Below are positions 15,919 through 22,923 of a DNA stretch of 64,000 bases, one piece after another. The notes under the pieces are model-generated. The model ran no database searches. It was not told the DNA's origin and saw nothing but the letters and a program-made list of their open reading frames with translations. The stretch comes from CAYJMQ01 sp964392415 (GTDB lineage: Bacteria > Bdellovibrionota > JACOXK01 > 2-02-FULL-40-11), in NCBI GenBank assembly GCA_964392415.1, contig CAYMPL010000001.1:10618-74617 (forward strand), read 5' to 3'. A program made the translations under genes and the position numbers. Position 1 is the first letter of the stretch; each line of letters opens with the position of its first letter.

Positions 15919-15970
15919 GTCACCCTGAAGCCCACTATGTCATCCTGAAGCCCGCAGGGCTGAAGGATCT
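15919..15970 (+). repeat. Dispersed repeat, degenerate tandem of two
   Basis: GTCACCCTGAAGCCC and then GTCATCCTGAAGCCC followed by GCAGGGCTGAAGGATCT. It lies in the divergent gap between the lipase and prs genes. Confidence 0.75.
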
Positions 15971-16007
15971 AATTATCAATAATCTAGCTGCTTGGGTCAA
16001 TAAAATA

Positions 16008-16037
16008 TTGCATCCGTGGGAAGCAGTTTGCTACTAT
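16008..16037 (+). promoter_or_regulatory. Candidate sigma-70 promoter of prs
   Basis: TTGCAT (16008-16013), 18-base spacer, TACTAT (16032-16037). The expected +1 is at or one base before the ATG at 16045, and no Shine-Dalgarno sequence is present, so a leaderless mRNA is likely. Confidence 0.4.
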
Positions 16038-16044
16038 TATAAGC

Positions 16045-16977
16045 ATGAGGGATATCAAACTCCTTTCAGGAAGCAGTCATCCCGCCCTTGCCAAAGAAAT
16101 TGCGCAGAAAATGAAGCTGAAGCTGACGCCGGTCTCCCTGATGCGTTTCCCGAATGACAATCTTTTTTGCAGGATCGAAGAATCGATACGTGAAGATGAT
16201 GTCTTCATCATTCAATCATCCGCCCCCCCTGTAAATGATTCGCTTGTCGAGCTTTTAATTATGATCGATGCGGCCAAATATGCGTCAGCTGGACGGATTA
16301 CAGCGGTTCTCCCCTATTTCCCTTACTCACGTTCGGATAAAAAAGACCAGCCGCGGGTTCCGGTGACAGCCCGTCTTGTGGCCGATATGCTTTTGACCGC
16401 GGGGGCCAACCGTGTGATGACGCTCGATCTCCATGCGTTGCAGATTTTGAGCTTTTTTCATATGCCTGCGGACCAGCTCTTAAGCATTCCTGTGCTTGTC
16501 GATTATCTGAAAAAGAAGGATCTCAGCGACGCTGTCATTGTAGCCCCCGATGTCGGCGGCGTTCAACGTGCCCGCTTTTATGCAAAGAAACTCCATCTCC
16601 CGCTTGCGATCATGGATAAAAAGCGGGATGTCCGAAATCAAAAGGTTTCCATGGGAGTTATTATCGGCCATGTCAAAGGGAAAAAGGCTTTCATTGTTGA
16701 TGACGAAATTGTGACGGCGGTGACACTTCTCGAAACAGTCGCAGCTTTAAAAAGGCATGGGGCAAAAGAGATTTATGCGGTAGCGGTACATCCGATTTTT
16801 TCTGAGGGAGCTGAAAAAAGAATTAACTCATCGGTTCTTAAAGAGGTTATTGTAACGAACACCTTCCCTTTTAAACCTCGGATTAAAAAGATCAAGGTTT
16901 TATCGATTGCCTCTATCCTTGCGCAGGGGATCGAATGTGTTCATAAAGGAAAATCTGTAAGCAGGCTTTTTATCTAA
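16045..16977 (+). CDS. prs: Ribose-phosphate pyrophosphokinase with a divergent PRPP loop
   Basis: The 310-residue protein matches Prs throughout: RFPNDNLFCRIEESIR, DVFIIQSSAPPVNDSLVELL, PYFPYSRSDKKDQPRVPVTA (ATP loop) and VMTLDLHALQILSFF. It should make PRPP from ribose 5-phosphate and ATP. The PRPP-binding loop reads VDDEIVTAVTL where most family members have VDDxxDTGGTL, so the second Asp and the glycines are replaced. It may be a divergent but active form or a regulatory paralogue; activity cannot be decided from sequence. Confidence 0.85.
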   Translation: MRDIKLLSGSSHPALAKEIAQKMKLKLTPVSLMRFPNDNLFCRIEESIREDDVFIIQSSAPPVNDSLVELLIMIDAAKYASAGRITAVLPYFPYSRSDKKDQPRVPVTARLVADMLLTAGANRVMTLDLHALQILSFFHMPADQLLSIPVLVDYLKKKDLSDAVIVAPDVGGVQRARFYAKKLHLPLAIMDKKRDVRNQKVSMGVIIGHVKGKKAFIVDDEIVTAVTLLETVAALKRHGAKEIYAVAVHPIFSEGAEKRINSSVLKEVIVTNTFPFKPRIKKIKVLSIASILAQGIECVHKGKSVSRLFI

Positions 16978-17067
16978 TCCCTGCGTAGTTACATTAAGTT
17001 TAATTTTTCGTCCGCATATCCGATAAGCCAATTGAAAAGGCGGATAGTCGCTTTTTAAGGTGGTTTT

Positions 17068-18405
17068 ATGATGAAACGGTACGTTTGCGGACTCTTCATC
17101 CCTTTATTTTTTTGTTCCCCTCCACTCTTTTCTCAGATGGTTGAGGGTACCGATGTTTCAATTTCTGAGATGCTTTCGGCTCCCTATGTGGAGGGTGAGC
17201 TTCTCATTCGATATCTGAGTGATTTTAAAGCAGACGATCGTGAGATGGTTCACTCCATGACGGGGGTGATGACTCTGGAGACCGATTTTATAGTCCCCAA
17301 TTTGGAATTGATACGCTTGCCTTATGGCGCTCAAATGGCGCAGGCGATCGATTATTTTCAAAAATTGCCGGGGGTTCTTTACGTGACGCCCAATTATATT
17401 GTTGAAATACAGGCAGGGATTTTTTGGAAACGCCCCCCTTCGCCGAAGCCCGACCCCCAGTTTGGCGCTCCTTATTTTTATCTCAGCTATGGGGTGGATA
17501 AAGTTCAGGCGCCGAAAGTTTGGGAAAAATTTACGGTCGGAAGTTTAGATGTTGTTGTGGGTGTTATTGATACCGGGATAGATTACAGACACGAAGATTT
17601 GGCTGGGAATGTGTGGAAAAATCCAAAGGAAATTCCAAACAATGGATTGGATGATGATCAGAATGGCTATATTGATGATATCCATGGGTGGAATTTTTAT
17701 AACAATACGAATGATCCCTTTGATGATAATCAGCATGGGACGCATATTTCAGGCATCATTGGCGCTATGGCGGGAAACCGCATTGGAACGATCGGCATGA
17801 GTCCCAAAGTATCTTTGATGGCCTGCAAATTTTTGGGGAGTGATGGCCGCGGCACAACCTCCACTGCTATTCGTGCGATCGAATATGCGCTCAAGAACGG
17901 AGCAAAAATCTTAAATAATAGCTGGGGGGGACCCAGATTTTCTCAGCCGCTTCTCGATACGATCAAATCGGCTGAACGAATGGGGGTTCTTTTTGTCGCA
18001 GCTGCCGGCAATTACGATCGGGATAGTGATGAAGAGCCCCTTTATCCTGCAAGCTATGATGCCGGAAATATTATTTCTGTCGCCTCGTCAGATTCGAGAG
18101 ACCACAAGTCAGAGTTTTCAAACTACGGAAGAATATCGGTAGATCTTGCCGCCCCGGGATCCGCAATTTACAGCACGCTGCCAAACGGCAGTTATGGGAA
18201 TCTCGATGGAACATCCATGGCGACTCCCCATGTATCGGGCGCTGCCGCCCTTATCTGGGCATACCGTCAGGATTTAAGTCTTTATGATTTGAAAGATCTG
18301 ATTTTAAAGAGTGTCGATCCGATCGATTCGATGAAAGAGTTTACCGTTACGGGTGGACGGCTCAATGTGTATAATGCGCTGGCGCTTGCATTATTAATGT
18401 TCTGA
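17068..18405 (+). CDS. Subtilisin-family (S8) secreted serine protease
   Basis: The 445-residue protein has a signal peptide (MMKRYVCGLFIPLFFC), an I9-like propeptide region (EGELLIRYLSDFK to GVLYVTPNYIVEIQ) and the S8 catalytic domain. Catalytic residues are the Asp in VGVIDTGIDYRHEDL, the His in QHGTHISGIIG and the Ser in DGTSMATPHVSGAAAL; the oxyanion Asn is in AAAGNYD. An Asp/Asn-rich segment (DDDQNGYIDDIHG) is a likely calcium site common in this subgroup. AAGG lies 8 bases before the ATG. It stands alone between prs and tRNA-Sec. Confidence 0.92.
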   Translation: MMKRYVCGLFIPLFFCSPPLFSQMVEGTDVSISEMLSAPYVEGELLIRYLSDFKADDREMVHSMTGVMTLETDFIVPNLELIRLPYGAQMAQAIDYFQKLPGVLYVTPNYIVEIQAGIFWKRPPSPKPDPQFGAPYFYLSYGVDKVQAPKVWEKFTVGSLDVVVGVIDTGIDYRHEDLAGNVWKNPKEIPNNGLDDDQNGYIDDIHGWNFYNNTNDPFDDNQHGTHISGIIGAMAGNRIGTIGMSPKVSLMACKFLGSDGRGTTSTAIRAIEYALKNGAKILNNSWGGPRFSQPLLDTIKSAERMGVLFVAAAGNYDRDSDEEPLYPASYDAGNIISVASSDSRDHKSEFSNYGRISVDLAAPGSAIYSTLPNGSYGNLDGTSMATPHVSGAAALIWAYRQDLSLYDLKDLILKSVDPIDSMKEFTVTGGRLNVYNALALALLMF

Positions 18406-18481
18406 TTTTCCGATGACACTTTCAAATCGCTTCTGTTCAAGCAATCTGGAAAACCTGCCGATACAGAATTGAAGAAAGAAA

Positions 18482-18581
18482 TGGCGGAAGTGTATGGGAA
18501 TCGAACCCACCACAGACATAGAGACTATGTCTGTCACTGGATTTGAAGTCCAGGAAGTACACCAGAAACTTAAACACTTCC
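18482..18581 (-). tRNA. selC: tRNA-Sec (anticodon TCA)
   Basis: The minus strand folds as a selenocysteine tRNA: an 8-base acceptor stem GGAAGTGT / ACACTTCC, a G discriminator and encoded CCA, an anticodon loop CTTCAAA with TCA at 18546-18544, a very long variable arm (GACAGACATAG / CTATGTCTGT) and a T-arm with GGTTCGATTCC. The 8-bp acceptor and the long extra arm separate it from tRNA-Ser. It supports selenoprotein synthesis, of which selD in this window is an example. Confidence 0.95.
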
Positions 18582-18607
18582 ACCGCACTCTTTAAGGGAT
18601 CTCAAAA

Positions 18608-20464
18608 TTGTTGTCAAATCGATGCATACAATTCATTCGGAGACATAAGGCCAAATTCGGGTTTCTTCTCACCCTGTTTTTTGTCTACGGCGCGCTCGTC
18701 CATTACGAACTGGTTTTGAAAATAGGACCTCCTTCGTTTGCCACCCAAAAACCGTTGCCTGCCCTGAATGACGAGGGGACTTTGATTGTGAAGCCCCGCG
18801 CGAAATTCGGTCCGCCAAAAGAAGATGTCAATGATGCGAAGGCGCTCTATCATTTCTCTCTGGGAACGATTGCAAGTTATGAAAATCAGTATCATGAAGC
18901 TATTTCACAGTTTAAAAAGGCGCTCGAGTATGATCCCAAATCCGCCTATATTCATCTGCGCGTCGCCGAGGAATATTTAAAGCTTTCTGAATTTGAATCG
19001 GCAAAATCTCATGTGAATACCGCGCTCAAGCTCGACCCTAAATTTGCGGATGCGCATCTCCTGAAGGGGGGATTGGATGCCGCTGAAAAAAAATATGAAG
19101 AAGCAGCCGCCCATTATCAGAAAGTTATTGAGCTCGACCCATCGCGGGAACAGGCTTATATCTTTCTTGCTACCATTTATGCCGAACAGGGGAAATACAT
19201 GGAAGGGATTAAACTTCTCAATAAACTTCTCCATATTGAACCTCAGTCTTATTGGGCTTATTACTATTTGGGACGAATTTATATTGAGCAGGGGAAACCG
19301 AATGAAGCCGTTCGCGCTTACAAACAATCGCTCAAAATAAATCCTTCCTTTCATCTGGCGGCCCTTGCCCTGGGCATTCATTATGAACTGAGGGATCAGG
19401 TGGAGAGGGCCATCCATGTCTATTTGGAGGCGATTGACCGCGGCGATACGAGCCCAAGGCTGCTTAAGCGGACCGTCCAGCTCCTATTGGCAAAACAGGA
19501 TTATGTGCGGGTTCTCAAGCTTCTCGAAGAACTTAAATCCCAGGATCCGGGGGATTTAAACAATCGTGTCCGGATCGGCCTTATTTATTATGAAATGAAA
19601 GATTATGAGCGGGCGCAGCATGAATTTAAAGATCTCATTAAAGAGTATCCGGAATCAGACAGGCTTCAATATTATCTTTCGTCTGTATACGAAAAATTGG
19701 GCAAATATGACGAAGCTATTCAGATTTTTGGAAAAATAAAATATGGGTCCGAATTTTATATTGATGCGCTCAATCGACATGCGTTTCTTCTCGTCGAAAG
19801 AAATCAGTTCGAAAAAGCAATTTCTCTTGTTGAAAAAGCGATTGAACAAAAACCGGGGAGCGGCCAGCTTTATGAAGTGCTCGCCTCCATTTATGAAAAG
19901 AAAGAAAAATTTGATGAAGCTCTTAACGTTTTGAATAAAGCAAAAGAAAAATTTCCCCCGCTGAAAAAAGATGAACGCCTCATCTACTATACAGGGACGA
20001 TTTACGACAAGATGGGCAATTTCGAAAAATCGATTGCAGTGATGCAGGAGATTTTAAAGCTCAACCCAAACCATGCGGATGCCTTGAATTTTGTCGGCTA
20101 CAGCTATTCGATTAAAGGGATACGTCTCGATGAGGCGGAGGCGATGATTAAGAAAGCGCTCTCTTTAAAACCAGGCGAAGGGTATATCGAAGATAGTCTG
20201 GGGTGGATCTATTTCATCAAAGGGGATTATAAACGGGCAAAAAAATATCTTGAAAAAGCAGTTATTCTAAAAGCGGATGAGCCTGTCATTTTGGACCATC
20301 TTGCCGACCTTTATATAAAATTGGATGATATTAAAAAAGCGCAAAGCCTCTACCAAAAAGCTTTGGAACTCAAACCTGACAAAAAAACAACCGAGCAGAT
20401 CCAAAGAAAACTGAACGTCATCAACGAAAAAGAAAAAAGCAAACGCCTTCCTGCCGCCCATTAA
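18608..20464 (+). CDS. Membrane-anchored tetratricopeptide-repeat protein
   Basis: The 618-residue protein starts at TTG 18608 or 18611, both served by AAGGGA at 18594. A single N-terminal membrane helix (FGFLLTLFFVYGALVHY) is followed by a run of about a dozen TPR units, each with the W/L-G-Y-A-F-A-P style spacing (for example YHEAISQFKKALEYDPKSA and YEEAAAHYQKVIELDPSRE). Such proteins serve as scaffolds for envelope or secretion complexes. No catalytic domain is visible. The tRNA-Sec gene lies directly upstream on the other strand. Confidence 0.85.
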   Translation: MLSNRCIQFIRRHKAKFGFLLTLFFVYGALVHYELVLKIGPPSFATQKPLPALNDEGTLIVKPRAKFGPPKEDVNDAKALYHFSLGTIASYENQYHEAISQFKKALEYDPKSAYIHLRVAEEYLKLSEFESAKSHVNTALKLDPKFADAHLLKGGLDAAEKKYEEAAAHYQKVIELDPSREQAYIFLATIYAEQGKYMEGIKLLNKLLHIEPQSYWAYYYLGRIYIEQGKPNEAVRAYKQSLKINPSFHLAALALGIHYELRDQVERAIHVYLEAIDRGDTSPRLLKRTVQLLLAKQDYVRVLKLLEELKSQDPGDLNNRVRIGLIYYEMKDYERAQHEFKDLIKEYPESDRLQYYLSSVYEKLGKYDEAIQIFGKIKYGSEFYIDALNRHAFLLVERNQFEKAISLVEKAIEQKPGSGQLYEVLASIYEKKEKFDEALNVLNKAKEKFPPLKKDERLIYYTGTIYDKMGNFEKSIAVMQEILKLNPNHADALNFVGYSYSIKGIRLDEAEAMIKKALSLKPGEGYIEDSLGWIYFIKGDYKRAKKYLEKAVILKADEPVILDHLADLYIKLDDIKKAQSLYQKALELKPDKKTTEQIQRKLNVINEKEKSKRLPAAH

Positions 20465-20467
20465 TGA

Positions 20468-21643
20468 TCATTTCTTCTTCAAAAAGGCTTCAATATTTTC
20501 TTGGGTGACGATCACAGGTGGAAGCGCCTTGGGAAAGACTTCTTTAAATTCTTCATATGCCTGAAAATGCCTTTGTTGTGGAGCATTCCAGCTTACTTGA
20601 TAAGGGACAATCTGGTTATCTTTTAAGACAATGAAATCGATTTCTCCTTTTCCGCGCCAGTAATAAACGTGTCGATATTCTTTTCTGAGATGATGAAAAA
20701 CGACTGTCTCCAATTCTTTTCCTTTGTCTTTCCCCGTTTTGGTGATAATCGCCTTTCTCAATCCCAAATCGATGGGGTAATATTTTTTATTTCTAGCAGC
20801 GCTTTGCTTTTCAGAAAATGTAAAATAGGGACATGGCAGGAGAAGATAAGCGGCAATCGCAGCATCGAGATATGATTTCACCGTATCAGGTGTAACATCG
20901 ATAATTTTAGCTAAACTTCTTTGGCTGACCTCCGACCCTGTTGCCTCAAAAACAGCTTTGATAAGCTGAGTGAGCGTCAAAGTTGATCTGACCGATATGT
21001 GCCGTCTGACATCTTTTTCAATAATATCGGTAAAATATTCCCTCAATAGTTCTTGCGGTTTTTCAAACACTAAGGGCCTGGGAAAACCGCCTTCATCGAG
21101 ATAAGATTCAAAAGAAGTTTCTCCTTTAAGCGACTTAAATTCGTGATAGTCAAATGGGAACAATTCAAGCGTGATATGGCGCCCTGTGAGCGCTGTTGAT
21201 AATTCACCCGAAAGAAGCGAAGCGTTAGAGCCAGTGATCACATAGATTTCATTGGATGGGCGTTCCACCTTTCTGTGAAGCCATTTTTCCCACCCTTTCA
21301 CATTTTGAATTTCGTCCAGAAAAAAATAATAGACATCATGTTCTGATATTTTTTTGGATAGAGAAACGATTTGATCGACCAGGTCGGGATTGAGATCCGC
21401 ACTCAGTCTCGGATCTTCAAAATTTACAAAGGTACAGGAAGGCCGGGGAAGTTTTTTGTGGGCCATGATTTGAGCCAAAAGAGTCGACTTTCCGCATCTT
21501 CGAACCCCTTGAATAACGAGGACAATGTCGGGATTGAGCGGAATGTCGCCTGACAAAATTTTACGTGGAATGGATGGAGGTGGCTCTTTGTCCCAATAAC
21601 TCCACTCTCTAATGATCTGTTTGAGTTTAGAATTATCAAGCAT
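20468..21643 (-). CDS. AAA_14 / DUF4143 ATP-binding protein
   Basis: The ATG at 21643 gives 391 residues. The AAA domain has Walker A IQGVRRCGKSTLL, Walker B YYFFLDEIQN and a sensor YVITGSNASLL; the C-terminal DUF4143 domain has a nuclease-like core (FHHLRKEYRHVYYWR, then KGEIDFIV) resembling the PD-(D/E)xK superfamily. A winged-helix-like segment (SQRSLAKIIDVTPDTVKSYLD) lies between. The family is abundant in bacteria and archaea, and its role is undefined. It often behaves as an accessory, mobile gene. A perfect inverted repeat lies just upstream. Confidence 0.88.
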   Translation of the reverse strand: MLDNSKLKQIIREWSYWDKEPPPSIPRKILSGDIPLNPDIVLVIQGVRRCGKSTLLAQIMAHKKLPRPSCTFVNFEDPRLSADLNPDLVDQIVSLSKKISEHDVYYFFLDEIQNVKGWEKWLHRKVERPSNEIYVITGSNASLLSGELSTALTGRHITLELFPFDYHEFKSLKGETSFESYLDEGGFPRPLVFEKPQELLREYFTDIIEKDVRRHISVRSTLTLTQLIKAVFEATGSEVSQRSLAKIIDVTPDTVKSYLDAAIAAYLLLPCPYFTFSEKQSAARNKKYYPIDLGLRKAIITKTGKDKGKELETVVFHHLRKEYRHVYYWRGKGEIDFIVLKDNQIVPYQVSWNAPQQRHFQAYEEFKEVFPKALPPVIVTQENIEAFLKKK

Positions 21644-21669
21644 AATCAAGATGTTACCAGATTACATAT

Positions 21670-21695
21670 AAAGTGTCGAGTTTTATCGACACTTT
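21670..21695. promoter_or_regulatory. Perfect 10-bp inverted repeat upstream of the DUF4143 ATPase
   Basis: Arms AAAGTGTCGA (21670-21679) and TCGACACTTT (21686-21695) flank six bases. With no T-run beside it and the start codon 27 bases away, an operator is more likely than a terminator. Confidence 0.45.
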
Positions 21696-21791
21696 TAAAG
21701 CCCTGCACAGAGGGGGTACCCTTGACAATTTTCGTCATTTCAAAGTAAAGAACCAAAGCAATTAACATGGACAGAAGGAATGTTAAGCAAT

Positions 21792-22835
21792 ATGAAATAT
21801 AAACCTTTGATTTTTTTGACACTATTTTTATCTCTGAGCATGAATGAGACTTGGGCGGATGACCGCTATTTGAGTCCAGACAAGAAGATGGAGCTGATTC
21901 ATGGGGGGATAGTTTATCTCGCAAAAAACCAAAAAATGGATGGAAGGTGGGAGCATCCGCAATATCCTACGGCTGTGACAGCACTCTCTGCACTATCGAT
22001 TTTGGGGATGGGGCACACACCGCACCGCGGGCCTTATCAAGAGACACTGACAAAGGCCGTAGATCTTTTACTTTCCGCTCAAAGAGAAAAGGATGGTTTG
22101 ATTGCGATTCCGGGAGAGCAACGGTCGATGTATGGACATGGGTTTTCAACCCTCTTTTTAAGCCAGGTCTTTGGAATGAGTGGGGGGATGACGCCAAATT
22201 CTCGAATTAAAAATGCGCTCCAAAATGCTGTCGATCTTATTGTAAAGAGTCAGAATGATAAAGGGGGCTGGTATTACGAGCCCTTTTCATTCGACGATGA
22301 AGGGACGATCACGATTGTTCAAATTCAGGCGCTTCGGGGGTGCAGAGATGTGGGCATAGTTGTTCCCAAAGAGACGATTGAAAAGGCTTTGGATTATGTC
22401 AAAAAATCTCAATATGAGAACGGCGGAATCGCTTATGGCGTGGGACCGTCAGGAAATGCTACGCCGGCGTTGACCTCAGCAGGGATGGCGGTTTTATTTA
22501 ATGCGGGGGAATATGATGTTACGGAGGTTCATGCCAAAGGTTTCCGGTATTTAGATGAGCAATTTAAAGAATTCTTAACAGGGTCAGAAAAAAAAGAGGT
22601 GGGAGGTGGTCACTTTCTTTACACTCATTTTTACGCGTCACAAGTTTATAAATTGCGCGGGGGATTTTATAGGGAAGATTATTTTCGGGTTATTGAGAAG
22701 GTCTTAGAAGAACAAATGAAAGGCACAGGTGGAGAGAGATTTTGGGATATTGAAGAAGGCCCCTTTTATTCAACCGCAATGGCGCTTTTAATTTTGGAGA
22801 TGGAACTTGAATACCTTCCGATATTTACGGATTAA
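21792..22835 (+). CDS. Exported terpene-cyclase-fold (prenyltransferase/squalene oxidase repeat) protein
   Basis: The ATG at 21792 has AAGGA 11 bases upstream and gives a signal peptide (MKYKPLIFLTLFLSLSMNETWA). The 347-residue product carries repeats of the alpha-alpha barrel type: YPTAVTALSALSILGMGH, LLLSAQREKDG, VKSQNDKGGWYYEPFS and KKSQYENGGIAYG. The QxxxGGW-like repeats place it in the squalene-cyclase/prenyltransferase fold. No catalytic DxDD motif is seen and the protein is exported, so it is probably not a terpene synthase; similar secreted proteins are known in planctomycetes and deltaproteobacteria without assigned function. It overlaps the upstream extent of the next gene. Confidence 0.75.
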   Translation: MKYKPLIFLTLFLSLSMNETWADDRYLSPDKKMELIHGGIVYLAKNQKMDGRWEHPQYPTAVTALSALSILGMGHTPHRGPYQETLTKAVDLLLSAQREKDGLIAIPGEQRSMYGHGFSTLFLSQVFGMSGGMTPNSRIKNALQNAVDLIVKSQNDKGGWYYEPFSFDDEGTITIVQIQALRGCRDVGIVVPKETIEKALDYVKKSQYENGGIAYGVGPSGNATPALTSAGMAVLFNAGEYDVTEVHAKGFRYLDEQFKEFLTGSEKKEVGGGHFLYTHFYASQVYKLRGGFYREDYFRVIEKVLEEQMKGTGGERFWDIEEGPFYSTAMALLILEMELEYLPIFTD

Positions 22836-22837
22836 CC

Positions 22838-22923
22838 GTCATTCCGAGGGACAAAGTCCCGAGGAATCTCTGTCATTGCGAGCGGGGCGTGTGTCATTCC
22901 GAGCACGGAGTGCGAGGAATCTC
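22838..22923 (+). repeat. Dispersed repeat array (two full units and a partial one)
   Basis: GTCATTCCGAGGGACAAAGT ending GAGGAATCTC, then a partial GTCATTGCGAGCGGGGCG, then GTCATTCCGAGCACGGAGTG ending GAGGAATCTCA. It lies between the stop of the terpene-cyclase-fold gene and the signal peptide of the SUMF1 gene and contains the likely start codon of the latter. Confidence 0.85.

Noticed and set aside
16017..16032. Sigma-54-like TGGGAAGCAGTTTGCT upstream of prs
   Set aside because: The GG-N10-GC spacing is right but two bases of the -24 element are off, and an overlapping sigma-70 promoter explains the start equally well.
22807..22890. Longer N-terminus of the SUMF1 protein from TTG 22807
   Set aside because: It would overlap the preceding gene, has no ribosome site and would put about 28 repeat-derived residues before the signal peptide.
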